A DNA stretch of 64,000 nt from Olsenella porci (lineage in GTDB: Bacteria; Actinomycetota; Coriobacteriia; Coriobacteriales; Atopobiaceae), in NCBI RefSeq assembly GCF_009695875.1, contig NZ_VUNC01000006.1:93938-157937 (forward strand). The letters are read 5' to 3'. Below the pieces are notes generated by a model. That model saw nothing but the letters and a program-made list of their open reading frames with translations, was not told the origin of the DNA and did not search any database. Positions 32,044 through 41,073 of the stretch are shown here, in pieces. The translations under genes and the position numbers were made by a program. Position 1 is the stretch's first letter, and each line of letters opens with the position of its first letter.

Positions 32044-33492
32044 ATGTTCTCTATCAGCGTTTCTGCCATGGCGGAGGCAACCGGTGCCTCCGTCGAGCTT
32101 GGTGACGGGTCCATCGTCGCCTCCACCGTTCAGACCGACTCCAGAAAGGTGGGGGAGGGGGACACCTTCGTGTGCTTCCCCGGCGAGAGGGTCAACGGGA
32201 ACAGGTTCGCATCGGCCGCGATCGACGCGGGCGCATCCGCCGTCGTGATGACCGAGGAGCCCACGGGGGAGGTCCTCTCCGCCGCAAAGACCCGCGGGTG
32301 CGCCGTGCTCCGTGCCGCCGACGACGACGCGACGGAGTTCATGCTCCGCATTGCCGCCTGGTGGCGCGATCGGAACCCCCAGTGGGTCGTGGTGGGAGTC
32401 ACGGGGTCCGTGGGCAAGACCACGACCAAGGACATGCTCGCCGCGGCCCTTGCGACGCGCTATCGGGTGCATGCAACGGCTGGTAACTTCAACAATCTCA
32501 TCGGGCTGCCGCTCACCGTGCTCTCCGCCTCGGAGGACGACCAGGTGCTCGTCGCCGAGATGGGCATGAACCACAAGGGTGAGCTCACGCGTCTCTCCGC
32601 CGTCGCAAGGCCCACGGTCGCGCTCGTCACCAACGTGGGCACGAGCCACATCGGCCTCCTCGGCAGCAGGGAGAACATCGCGCGCGCCAAGGCAGAGATC
32701 CTCTCGTCCATGGGACCGAGCGACCGTCCGCAGAACGGCGTCTCCCCCTGCCTGGAGATGACGGCGGACAACGACTTCGCCCCCCTCATCGAGGGCGAGT
32801 ACGCCAAGCCGCGCGGCGTCGACGTGACCTACGTCGGCACCACGGAGGGGTGCTCCCCAAGGGCGCTCGACATCGAGCTCGACGCAGAGTCCCTGCCCTC
32901 GCTCACGCTCGCGTTTGCCGATGGCTGGGAGGAGCGCGTCACCCTCCCCATTCCCGGGCGTCACGTGGTCTGGGACTTCCTGCTTGCCATGGGCATCGCC
33001 GACAGGCTGGGCGTCGACCGACACCAGGCGGCGGAGGCAATCGCCGCGATGCCCCAGACGCACATGCGCATGGAGGTCGTGACGGCTCCCGGCAAGCCTC
33101 GGCTCATCGACGACTCGTACAACGCGAGCCCAAGCTCCATGGCGGCGGCGCTCGACGTCCTCTGCTCAATGGCGTGCGAGGGCCGAAGGGTCGCCGTGCT
33201 GGGCGAGATCGGCGAGCTTGGCGGGGAGGGGCCGCGCCTCCACGGGTACGTGGGCGCCTATGCCGCAGCCAAGTCGCTCGACCTCCTGGTCCTCGTGGGG
33301 GGCGAGGGCGCCTCAGAGATGCGCGAGGCGGCCCTCACCATGGGCTTCTCCGAGGACAGGCTCGAGCTTCTCCCCAACGTGGGGGAGGCGCTCTCGGTCA
33401 TCGCCCCGATTCTCAGGCCGACCGACCTCGTGCTGGTCAAGGCCTCCCGTTCCGTGAACCTCGACCAGTTCGTTAAGGGGGTGCTGGAGTAG
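32044..33492 (+). CDS. murF: UDP-MurNAc-tripeptide:D-Ala-D-Ala ligase MurF
   Basis: MurF adds D-Ala-D-Ala to the UDP-MurNAc-tripeptide. The 482-residue protein has the three Mur-ligase domains: N-terminal (TVQTDSRKVGEGDTFVCFPG), central ATPase with GVTGSVGKTTTK (118-129) and AEMGMNHKGE, and C-terminal with DDSYNASPSSM. The FCFPG/MGMN pattern favours MurF over MurE. The stop codon is directly followed by the mraY start. Confidence 0.94.
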   Translation: MFSISVSAMAEATGASVELGDGSIVASTVQTDSRKVGEGDTFVCFPGERVNGNRFASAAIDAGASAVVMTEEPTGEVLSAAKTRGCAVLRAADDDATEFMLRIAAWWRDRNPQWVVVGVTGSVGKTTTKDMLAAALATRYRVHATAGNFNNLIGLPLTVLSASEDDQVLVAEMGMNHKGELTRLSAVARPTVALVTNVGTSHIGLLGSRENIARAKAEILSSMGPSDRPQNGVSPCLEMTADNDFAPLIEGEYAKPRGVDVTYVGTTEGCSPRALDIELDAESLPSLTLAFADGWEERVTLPIPGRHVVWDFLLAMGIADRLGVDRHQAAEAIAAMPQTHMRMEVVTAPGKPRLIDDSYNASPSSMAAALDVLCSMACEGRRVAVLGEIGELGGEGPRLHGYVGAYAAAKSLDLLVLVGGEGASEMREAALTMGFSEDRLELLPNVGEALSVIAPILRPTDLVLVKASRSVNLDQFVKGVLE

Positions 33493-34524
33493 ATGTTCGG
33501 AAACCCGAGCTACCCCACGTACCAGATCTTCCTGTCCATTGGCATCGCCGCCATCATCACGGGCGCGATCATGCCGTTCTTCATCAAGATGATGCGGCAC
33601 GAGGGGGTTGGCCAGCAGGTCAGGGCAGACGGTCCCCAGCGCCACCTCGTCAAGCAGGGCACGCCCACCATGGGCGGGGTGATCATCCTCCTGGGGATGT
33701 TCGTGACCTGCCTGATCCAGGCAAAGTGGACCCCCGGCCTGGTGCTTGCCATGCTCGCAACGCTCGCCACGGGCTCGCTGGGCCTGCTCGACGACATCGA
33801 GAGCGTCGCCCACAGGCGCTCCCTCGGCCTCACGCCCTCCCAGAAGATGGCCGGCCTCATCGTGATTTCGGTCCTGTTCTGCCTTGGCGCGGTCAACCTC
33901 TGCCACGTCCAGCCCACGCTCGAGTTCCCCGGGGGTGGCTTCCTCGACCTCGGGGTCCTCACCTCCACCCTTCACGTGGGCGGCGCGACCATCCAGATCC
34001 CCTGGCTCTACGTGGTCTTCGTGTTCCTCCTCATGGCGGGACTCTCCAACGCCGTCAACCTCACGGACGGCCTCGACGGCCTCGCGGGCGGCTGCATCCT
34101 CGTGGTGATGCTGGCCATGTCCATGGTCGCCTTCAGCTTTGGCGAGAGGAACCTCGCGGTCTTCGCCGCTGCCATCGCCGGTGCCTGCATCGGCTTCCTC
34201 TGGTTCAACTGCTATCCCGCCTCGATCTTCATGGGCGACACGGGCTCGCTCGCCCTGGGCGCCGCCTTCGCGGCCCTCGCCGTCCTCACCAAGACCGAGG
34301 TGACCTCGCTCGTCATGGGTGGCCTCTTCATCATCGAGGCCCTCTCCGTCATCATCCAGGTGGTGAGCTTCAAGGCGACCGGCAAGAGGGTCTTCCTCAT
34401 GGCTCCCATCCACCATCACTTCGAGAAGAAGGGCTGGAGCGAGACGAAGGTCGTCATTCGCTTCTGGATCGTCTCCGCCGCGTTCGCAACGCTCGGCTTT
34501 GCCCTGTACTTCCAGCTTGGCTAG
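33493..34524 (+). CDS. mraY: Phospho-MurNAc-pentapeptide transferase MraY
   Basis: MraY makes lipid I on the inner face of the membrane. The 343-residue polytopic protein has GPQRHLVKQGTPTMGGVIIL, the metal-binding LGLLDDIES, LTDGLDGLAGG, NCYPASIFMGDTGSLALG, and the C-terminal histidine motif PIHHHFEKKGW. Immediately follows murF. Confidence 0.96.
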   Translation: MFGNPSYPTYQIFLSIGIAAIITGAIMPFFIKMMRHEGVGQQVRADGPQRHLVKQGTPTMGGVIILLGMFVTCLIQAKWTPGLVLAMLATLATGSLGLLDDIESVAHRRSLGLTPSQKMAGLIVISVLFCLGAVNLCHVQPTLEFPGGGFLDLGVLTSTLHVGGATIQIPWLYVVFVFLLMAGLSNAVNLTDGLDGLAGGCILVVMLAMSMVAFSFGERNLAVFAAAIAGACIGFLWFNCYPASIFMGDTGSLALGAAFAALAVLTKTEVTSLVMGGLFIIEALSVIIQVVSFKATGKRVFLMAPIHHHFEKKGWSETKVVIRFWIVSAAFATLGFALYFQLG

Positions 34525-34536
34525 GTAGGTGTCCCC

Positions 34537-35946
34537 ATGTCCGATGAGAACAGCAACCTCACGTCCCTCGGCCGCGTCCTCGTGCTCGGCCTGGGAAAGA
34601 CCGGTCGTGCCGTCGCAGACTACCTTGCGGCGCAGTCCCGGTCGCGCGTCTCGTCCGTGACGCTGTATGGCGGCGTCACCTCCAGCGAGGGAGAGGCGTC
34701 CCGCGCCCTTCGCGCCGCGGGGGTCGACGTCGTCCTGGGGACCGAGGACGTTAGCGGGGAGTACGACCTCTGCGTCGTCTCTCCCGGGATCTCCGAGTTC
34801 TGCCCCTTCTTCGCGGCTGCGTCCGAGCATGCGAGGGAGGTCGTGAGCGAGCCCGAGTTCGCATGGCGCGAGAGCCCGCAGAGGTGGGTCGCCATCACCG
34901 GCTCCAATGGCAAGACGACAACGACCACGCTCGCGACCGAGCTCATCTGCAAGGTGGTCCCCGCCGTCGCGGTGGGCAACATCGGCAACCTGTGCATCGA
35001 CGAGGTCGCCAAGAGGCCCGAGGGCGAGTGGTTCGTCGCCGAGCTCTCCAGCTTTCAGCTTGCCGTCACCAGCAGGCTGCACCCCCGCATCGCATGCCTC
35101 CTCAACGTCACCCCGGATCACCTGGAGTGGCACGGCACCATGGAGAACTACGCCGCCGCCAAGGAGAAGGTCTTCGCCAACCTCGGCGCGGGCGACCTCG
35201 CCATCGTGAGCGAGGACGACTCCTGGACCCTCGGGGCCATCGGGAGGCTCGAGGCGCGGGGGCTGCGCGTGCTGCACCTCAACGTGGCGAGCGACCCCAA
35301 GACGGCGTGCGCAGCCTTCGTGCGCGACGGCATGCTCGTGGTCAGGCTCGACGGCTCGGAGCACGAGCTCGTCGCGGCGTCCGACCTCCACATCAAGGGC
35401 CTTCACAACGAGGAGAACGCGCTCGCCGCAGCCGCCATCGCGCTCGAGGTGGGCGTGGGGGACGGCCTGGTAAGAGACGGGCTCCTCGAGTTCCAGCCCC
35501 TGGAGCACCGCATCGAGCCCTGCGGCGAGGTCGGCGGCGTCCGCTTCGTCAACGACTCCAAGGCGACAAACACCGACTCCGTCGAGAAGGCGCTCACGGC
35601 GTTTCCCGCCGGCAGCATCGTCGTCATGCTCGGTGGCCACGACAAGGGCACCGACCTCACGTCACTCGCGGCGGCGGTCTCGCGCGACTGCAAGGCTGCC
35701 GTTTGCTTTGGTGCGGCGGGGGAGAGGATCGCCCGTGCGGTCGAGGCGGCCGGCGGTGGCGTGCGCGTCATCAGGGCGGGCAGGCTCGCCGATGCGTTCG
35801 AAAAGGCCGTCGACGTCGCCGAGCAGGGTGACGTGGTGCTCCTCTCGCCCGCCTGCTCCTCGTTCGACGAGTTCGCCAACATGGCGGAGCGCGGTCGCTC
35901 CTTCAAGGCCATGGTCCATGCCCTCTCGCGTGGGGAGAGCAACTAG
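34537..35946 (+). CDS. murD: UDP-MurNAc-L-alanine:D-glutamate ligase MurD
   Basis: MurD adds D-Glu. The 469-residue protein has an N-terminal nucleotide-binding fold (VLVLGLGKTGRAVADYL), P-loop ITGSNGKTTTT (120-130), LSSFQL, NVTPDHLEWHG, and the C-terminal VNDSKATNTDSVEKAL and GGHDKGTDLTSL. The start is ATG 34537 after the mraY stop; it ends immediately at the ftsW ATG. Confidence 0.95.
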   Translation: MSDENSNLTSLGRVLVLGLGKTGRAVADYLAAQSRSRVSSVTLYGGVTSSEGEASRALRAAGVDVVLGTEDVSGEYDLCVVSPGISEFCPFFAAASEHAREVVSEPEFAWRESPQRWVAITGSNGKTTTTTLATELICKVVPAVAVGNIGNLCIDEVAKRPEGEWFVAELSSFQLAVTSRLHPRIACLLNVTPDHLEWHGTMENYAAAKEKVFANLGAGDLAIVSEDDSWTLGAIGRLEARGLRVLHLNVASDPKTACAAFVRDGMLVVRLDGSEHELVAASDLHIKGLHNEENALAAAAIALEVGVGDGLVRDGLLEFQPLEHRIEPCGEVGGVRFVNDSKATNTDSVEKALTAFPAGSIVVMLGGHDKGTDLTSLAAAVSRDCKAAVCFGAAGERIARAVEAAGGGVRVIRAGRLADAFEKAVDVAEQGDVVLLSPACSSFDEFANMAERGRSFKAMVHALSRGESN

Positions 35947-37530
35947 ATGACCAGCTCCTCGAACCCCTCCGTCGGGGGTCGTGCGTCGCGCTCCCGACGT
36001 CGCGGTGACGGAGAGGAGCGCCTGATCCTGGGCGTTCCCGCCCGCTTCATGAAGCCCCGGCTCATCTTCATCGCGGCGGTCTTTGCCCTGGTTGGCTTTG
36101 GCCTCCTCATGATCTACTCGTCGTCTTCCATCACGTCGCTCATCTCCAAGGACTACGGCAACGATCCCGCGTACTACGTGGAGAGGCAGCTCATGTTCGT
36201 TGCCTTTGGGACCGCCTTCGCGTTTGCCCTCTTCAAATGTGACTACCACCTGCTGAGTGGGCGGCTCATGCCCGTGATCTGGGTGGTCATGGTCCTCGCC
36301 CTGGGGCTCATCTTCCTGCCCTTCGCGGGTGCCGATGCCTATGGCGCGTCGCGTTGGATTGCCATCGGCCCCCTCCACCTCCAGCCGTCGGAGTTTGCCA
36401 AGGTGGCGATCGTGGTCATAGCGGCGGGTCTTCTGAGCGACTACATGGAGAAGCAGAGGCTCGACACCAAGGAGCTCCTCAAGAGGGCGGCGCTCCTCGT
36501 GGGCGTCCCCCTGATGATGATCCTCCTGCAGCCCGACAAGGGCACCATGATGATCTGCGCCGTCACGATTCTGGTGATGCTGTGGTTTGCCGGGGTTCCC
36601 CGCCGCTGGGTCGTCGGCCTGTTTGCCGTTGGCATTGTTGGCATGGTTGCCCTCTCGCTCAGGGACTCGTACTCGCGCGCCCGCATCATGACGGTGCTCA
36701 ACCCCTGGAGCGATCCCTATGGCAGCGGCTACCAGCTCATCCAGGGCTTCTACGCCTTTGGCTCGGGAGGTCTCTTCGGCGTGGGCATTGGCATGGGCCG
36801 ACAGAAGTACTCGTACCTCCCCATGGCGTACAACGACTTCATCTACGCCGTGATAGGAGAGGAGTGCGGCCTGGTGGGGACGCTCGGAGTCCTTGCCGGC
36901 TTCGGCATCATGCTGTGGGCGGGGCTCAAGATAGCGCGGTATGCGCCCGACATGACGGGGCAGCTGATTGCCACCGGGTCGGTGACCATGCTCGTGGTGC
37001 AGCTCCTCCTCAACGTGAGCGGCGTCGTGGGAGTATTCCCGCTCTCGGGCAAGCCGGTCCCGTTCATCTCGTACGGAGGCTCCTCGGTCATGTCGTGCCT
37101 CATGCTCGCAGGCCTCGTTCTGTCGGTGTCAAAGCAGTCCAGGCTCCCGGTCACCGAGCACGACCGCGTGAGAATGGACTGGAGCGTGACCCAGGCGCCC
37201 AGGGTGGACCAGGAGGGGGTCTCGGAGCCCATGCCCCGCTCTGCGCGTGGGTCGACCGAGGGATTGGGCGGTGGCTCCCGCTTCAGGGTCATCGGCGGGG
37301 GAGCCTCTCCCACCCCGCTCGCCGGATCGCGCACGCCACGCTCGCTTCGGGCAGAACGAGACCTCGCGTCTCGCCACCCGGAGGGCAGAGTGAGCGTAGA
37401 CTCTAACGGTCGACGGAGAATCGACCTCGGCCCGACAGCGGGCGAGAGGCTCAGGAAGAGGGACGATGGCCCGGACGTGCGGGGCAGGCGTCCCGGAGGC
37501 GGAAGGAACGGTGAGAGGCGTGGCAGATAG
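35947..37530 (+). CDS. ftsW: Septal peptidoglycan polymerase FtsW (SEDS)
   Basis: FtsW polymerises septal glycan with FtsI. The 527-residue protein has about ten membrane helices through residue ~395, with SEDS signatures GASRWIAIGPLHLQPSEFAK, AYNDFIYAVIGEE and VFPLSGKPVPFISYGGSS. After the core, a hydrophilic, basic/Gly-rich tail of about 125 residues extends to the C-terminus, longer than in most FtsW. It overlaps murG by about 20 nt. Confidence 0.94.
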   Translation: MTSSSNPSVGGRASRSRRRGDGEERLILGVPARFMKPRLIFIAAVFALVGFGLLMIYSSSSITSLISKDYGNDPAYYVERQLMFVAFGTAFAFALFKCDYHLLSGRLMPVIWVVMVLALGLIFLPFAGADAYGASRWIAIGPLHLQPSEFAKVAIVVIAAGLLSDYMEKQRLDTKELLKRAALLVGVPLMMILLQPDKGTMMICAVTILVMLWFAGVPRRWVVGLFAVGIVGMVALSLRDSYSRARIMTVLNPWSDPYGSGYQLIQGFYAFGSGGLFGVGIGMGRQKYSYLPMAYNDFIYAVIGEECGLVGTLGVLAGFGIMLWAGLKIARYAPDMTGQLIATGSVTMLVVQLLLNVSGVVGVFPLSGKPVPFISYGGSSVMSCLMLAGLVLSVSKQSRLPVTEHDRVRMDWSVTQAPRVDQEGVSEPMPRSARGSTEGLGGGSRFRVIGGGASPTPLAGSRTPRSLRAERDLASRHPEGRVSVDSNGRRRIDLGPTAGERLRKRDDGPDVRGRRPGGGRNGERRGR

Positions 37531-38647
37531 GCTCAGGGTCGCGATTGCCGCGGGCGGAACGGCTGGGCATATCAACCCGGCCCTCGCCCTGGCGGAGGAG
37601 CTTTCCGCCCGCGGGCACGAGGTGCGCTTCTATGGCCAGCCCACCAGGCTCGAGGCGACTCTCGTGCCTCAGGCGGGCTTCCCGTTCTCTCCCATTGACG
37701 TCACGGGCTTTGATCGCTCGCGTCCCTGGACGCTCGTCAGCGCCCTCTGGCGAATGAGGAGGGCCCAGAGCGTGCTGGGGCAGGACTTCTCCCGCGACGG
37801 CGCGCCGGACGTGGCGGTGGGCTTTGGCGCCTACGTCGAGCTCCCTCTGATCAACTGGTGCCACGACCACGGCATCCCGTGCGTCATCCACGAGCAGAAC
37901 TCGGTCCCCGGCCTGGCAAACAAGTCCTCGGCCCGCAAGGTCAAGTGCGTGTGCGTCTCGCTGCCCGTCGCCATCGACGCGTTCAAGGACCGCGTGTCCG
38001 CCGACACCCAGATCGTCGTGACGGGAAACCCCGTCCGTCGCAGCGTCATCGAGGCGAGCCGTGCGAGAGGCAGGGAGGCGCTCGGCATTCCCGACGGCGC
38101 CACCATGCTGTTGGTGTTTGGCGGTAGTCTTGGCGCCCGGCACGTCAACCAGGGCGTGGAGCGGCTGAGGGACGAGCTCCTTTCCCAGGACGACCTCTAC
38201 GTTGTTCACTCCACGGGCAAGAGGGACTACGACGACGTGGTGCGCGACCTGGCCCTCACCGACGAGCAGGCGAAGCGTTGGAGGGTGCTCCCCTACATCG
38301 ACAACATGGGAGAGGCGCTTGCGGCCGCCGACCTGGTGCTCTCTCGCGCTGGCGCGTCCTCGATCGCCGAGATCGCGGCCCTCGCCGTCCCAAGCATCCT
38401 CATCCCGTACCCGCAGGCGACGGCGGACCACCAGACCACCAACGCCCGCTACCTCGTCGACGCGGGCGCGGCGAGGCTGGTGACCGACGACCAGATTGAC
38501 CAGCCCGTGTTCGAGGAGACGCTCAGGGGGCTCTTGAGTGACGCGGCGGAGCGGGCGCACATGCGCGAATGCGCAAGGGGGTTGGCACAGGACAAGGCCG
38601 CCTCGGCCCTCGCAGACCAAGTGGAGAGTGCCGCCGCCCTCAGGTGA
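37511..38647 (+). CDS. murG: Lipid II synthase MurG (GT28 glycosyltransferase)
   Basis: MurG transfers GlcNAc to lipid I. The protein begins near ADRLRVAIAAGGTAGHINPA and has the conserved HEQNSVPGLANK and TGNPVRRSV in the linker, GGSLGARHVN, and the UDP-sugar site LSRAGASSIAEIAALAVPSI with IPYPQATADHQTTNA. Two GTG codons (37511, 37520) inside the ftsW end are possible starts; the upstream frame to 37466 lies fully in ftsW and is unlikely. Confidence 0.94.
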   Translation: MRGVADRLRVAIAAGGTAGHINPALALAEELSARGHEVRFYGQPTRLEATLVPQAGFPFSPIDVTGFDRSRPWTLVSALWRMRRAQSVLGQDFSRDGAPDVAVGFGAYVELPLINWCHDHGIPCVIHEQNSVPGLANKSSARKVKCVCVSLPVAIDAFKDRVSADTQIVVTGNPVRRSVIEASRARGREALGIPDGATMLLVFGGSLGARHVNQGVERLRDELLSQDDLYVVHSTGKRDYDDVVRDLALTDEQAKRWRVLPYIDNMGEALAAADLVLSRAGASSIAEIAALAVPSILIPYPQATADHQTTNARYLVDAGAARLVTDDQIDQPVFEETLRGLLSDAAERAHMRECARGLAQDKAASALADQVESAAALR

Positions 38648-38662
38648 CGCGTCCTAATCGGG

Positions 38663-38668
38663 TAGAGT
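38663..38668 (+). promoter_or_regulatory. Possible internal -10 box before murC
   Basis: TAGAGT, with transcription expected near 38675, the first base of the hairpin below. Confidence 0.4.
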
Positions 38669-38675
38669 ATATGGG

Positions 38676-38698
38676 TGGTCTGCCCATCGGGCAGGCCA
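38676..38698 (+). promoter_or_regulatory. Hairpin in the murG-murC gap
   Basis: TGGTCTGCCC pairs with GGGCAGGCCA (one T-G wobble) around a 3-nt loop ATC. It lies 30 nt before murC and at the 5' end of a possible short murC transcript. No U-run is present; stabilisation or regulation is more likely than termination. Confidence 0.5.
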
Positions 38699-38727
38699 CT
38701 CATGCTGTCTTTAAGGAGAAGGTGCCC

Positions 38728-40146
38728 ATGGCCGATTCCGTATCCGCCTCTAACATCCACAGCGCTCACTTCATCGGCATCGGCGGTGCCGGTATGAGCG
38801 GCATCGCCCTCGTGCTCCACCAGCGCGGCTGCAAGGTCACCGGTTCCGACCTCAAGGCGTCGCGCTACGTCCGCGACCTCGAGGCCGCGGGGGTCGACGT
38901 GCGCGTGGGCCACAAGGCCATCACCATCGACGAGGTCTCGCCCGAGGTCGTGGTGACCTCCTCCGCCATCCCCGAGACCAACCCCGAGGTCATCCGCGCC
39001 AGGGAGCTGGGCATCCCCGTCTGGCCGCGCGCTAAGATGCTCTCCGCCCTCTCTGAGGACGCCACCACCGTCGCCGTGGCGGGCACGCACGGCAAGACCA
39101 CCACGTCGAGCATGGTCGCCACGATGCTCGACCACCTGGGCATGGACCCCTCGTTCCTCATCGGCGGCATCGTGGAGGAGTACGGCACCAACGGCCGCAA
39201 CGGCAACGGAGGCTACTTCGTGTGCGAGGCGGACGAGTCCGACGGGTCGTTCCTCTACCTCAACCCCGACGTCGTGGTCGTCACCAACATCGAGGCGGAC
39301 CACCTGGACCACTACGGCACCCTCGAGAACATCGAGCGCACCTTCTGCAAGTTCATGGACCTGGTGGGCGACGCCGGCACCATCGTCATCTTTGGCGACA
39401 ACCCACACTACGTCGAGCTTGCGCGCTCCACGGGTCGCAGGGTCCTCACCTACGGCTTTGACGAGGGCAACGACTTCGTGTGCCTTCCCGAGGACAACCA
39501 CCACGGTCTGGAGAGCCACTTCGTGGTTCGCGCCCCCAAGGGCGAGGTGCCCGTCACCATCCACGCCAACCCCGGTCGCCATAACATGGCAAACGCGACC
39601 GCGGCCATCGCCGTCGCCTACGCCCTTGGCTGCGACCTCGACGCCGCCGCACGAGCCCTGAGCGGCTTCAAGGGCGCCCATCGCAGGTTTACGCACGTGG
39701 GCGACATCGACGGCGTTACCGTCGTGGACGACTACGGCCATCATCCCACCGAGATCAAGGCCACACTTGGCGCCGCGAAGGACCTCGGCTTCGACCGCAT
39801 CGTGTGCGTCTTCCAGCCGCACCGGTACACGCGCACCCAGGCGCTGCAGGACATGTTCGCACACGCCTTCGACGACGTGGACGTCCTCATCGTCACGGAC
39901 GTGTTCTCGGCCGGCGAGACGCCCATCCCCGGCATCTCGGGCAAGACGGTCTCGGGCAAGGTCGAGGAGGCGGGCGTCGTCCCCGACGTGAGCTTCGTTC
40001 CCAACCGCAAGGACGTCGTTCGCCGCCTGGTGGAGGTTGCGCGCCCCGGAGACCTCCTCATCACGCAGGGTGCTGGTGACGTCACGTCCATCGGACCCGC
40101 CTTCATCAAGGCGAAGCGGGAGCAGGACGAGGAAGCCGAGCGCTAG
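38728..40146 (+). CDS. murC: UDP-MurNAc:L-alanine ligase MurC
   Basis: MurC adds L-Ala, the first stem-peptide residue. The 472-residue protein has the N-terminal HFIGIGGAGMSGIA, P-loop AGTHGKTTTSS (118-128), EADESDGSFL, TNIEADHLDHYG, GRHNMANATAA and the C-terminal DDYGHHPTEIKATL. The start ATG follows TAAGGAGAAGG. An 80-nt gap before it has its own regulatory look. Confidence 0.96.
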   Translation: MADSVSASNIHSAHFIGIGGAGMSGIALVLHQRGCKVTGSDLKASRYVRDLEAAGVDVRVGHKAITIDEVSPEVVVTSSAIPETNPEVIRARELGIPVWPRAKMLSALSEDATTVAVAGTHGKTTTSSMVATMLDHLGMDPSFLIGGIVEEYGTNGRNGNGGYFVCEADESDGSFLYLNPDVVVVTNIEADHLDHYGTLENIERTFCKFMDLVGDAGTIVIFGDNPHYVELARSTGRRVLTYGFDEGNDFVCLPEDNHHGLESHFVVRAPKGEVPVTIHANPGRHNMANATAAIAVAYALGCDLDAAARALSGFKGAHRRFTHVGDIDGVTVVDDYGHHPTEIKATLGAAKDLGFDRIVCVFQPHRYTRTQALQDMFAHAFDDVDVLIVTDVFSAGETPIPGISGKTVSGKVEEAGVVPDVSFVPNRKDVVRRLVEVARPGDLLITQGAGDVTSIGPAFIKAKREQDEEAER

Positions 40147-40147
40147 G

Positions 40148-41062
40148 TTGAGCGTCTACAACGCCTACATGGCCCTCTCGGGGGCACTCGATGCGGACGT
40201 GAGGAGGGACGAGCGCCTCTCGATGCGCACGACCTTCCACATTGGCGGTCCCGCGGCACTCTACGCCACGGTCCACAGCTACCCTGCGCTACGCAGGGTC
40301 ATCGAGCGTCTGGGTGCAGAGGACGTGCCATGGGTAGTCCTTGGGCGCGGCTCCAACATCCTCGCCGCCGACGCGGGGTACAGGGGTTGCGTCATTCGGT
40401 TGGGACGAGAGTTCTCCAAGGTCTCCTTTGGGAAGGATGGCACCGTGTCCGCCGGCGCGGGGGCAACGCTCTCCAGGCTGGTGACCGAGACCCTTGCCCA
40501 CTCGCTCTCGGGGCTCGAATTCTGCGTGGGCATTCCCGGCACAGTCGGCGGCGCTGTCTCCATGGATGCGGGAACCCGCCACGAGTGGATAGGACCCCTG
40601 GTGAGCGATCTTGTCACCTACAAGCCCGGGGAGGGTCTTAGGCGCTACCAGGGCAGCGAGGTAGAGTGGGGATACCGCTGGACCAGCCTCCCCGGTGACG
40701 AGATCATCCTCGAGGCAAACCTGGCGCTGCGACCGGGCGACAAGACCCAGATTGGCGAGGAGATGGACAGGAGGCTCTCGCGCCGGCGCACAAGGCAGCC
40801 CCTGGGAAGCCCATCCTGCGGCTCGGTGTTCCGCAACCCGGGCGACCGTTCAGCGGGCAGGCTCATCGAGGAGTGCGGCCTGAAGGGGTATCGCGTCGGC
40901 GGTGCGGTCGTGTCCACCCAGCACGCAAACTTCGTGGTCAACGACGGCGGTGCGACGGCAGCAGACGTGATCGCGGTCATTCGGCACGTCCACGACGAGG
41001 TCGCGGCAAGGTTTGGCGTGGAGCTGACGCCCGAGGTGAAGTGCCTCGGCTTCGAGGAGTAG
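40148..41062 (+). CDS. murB: UDP-N-acetylenolpyruvoylglucosamine reductase MurB
   Basis: MurB makes UDP-MurNAc using FAD and NADPH. The 304-residue protein has SMRTTFHIGGPAALYATV, the FAD-site VVLGRGSNILAAD, GLEFCVGIPGTVGGAVSMDAG, and catalytic SCGSVFRNP near the C-terminus, followed by LIEECGLKGYRVGGAVVS and HANFVVN. TTG 40148 is chosen just after the murC stop; there is no better start before the first conserved residue. Confidence 0.93.
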   Translation: MSVYNAYMALSGALDADVRRDERLSMRTTFHIGGPAALYATVHSYPALRRVIERLGAEDVPWVVLGRGSNILAADAGYRGCVIRLGREFSKVSFGKDGTVSAGAGATLSRLVTETLAHSLSGLEFCVGIPGTVGGAVSMDAGTRHEWIGPLVSDLVTYKPGEGLRRYQGSEVEWGYRWTSLPGDEIILEANLALRPGDKTQIGEEMDRRLSRRRTRQPLGSPSCGSVFRNPGDRSAGRLIEECGLKGYRVGGAVVSTQHANFVVNDGGATAADVIAVIRHVHDEVAARFGVELTPEVKCLGFEE

Positions 41063-41073
41063 GACGGTAGCTG

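Noticed and set aside
33313..35640. 775-residue minus-strand frame opposite mraY and murD
   Set aside because: Low-complexity, Gly/Glu/Asp/Arg-rich antisense artefact over two clear genes.
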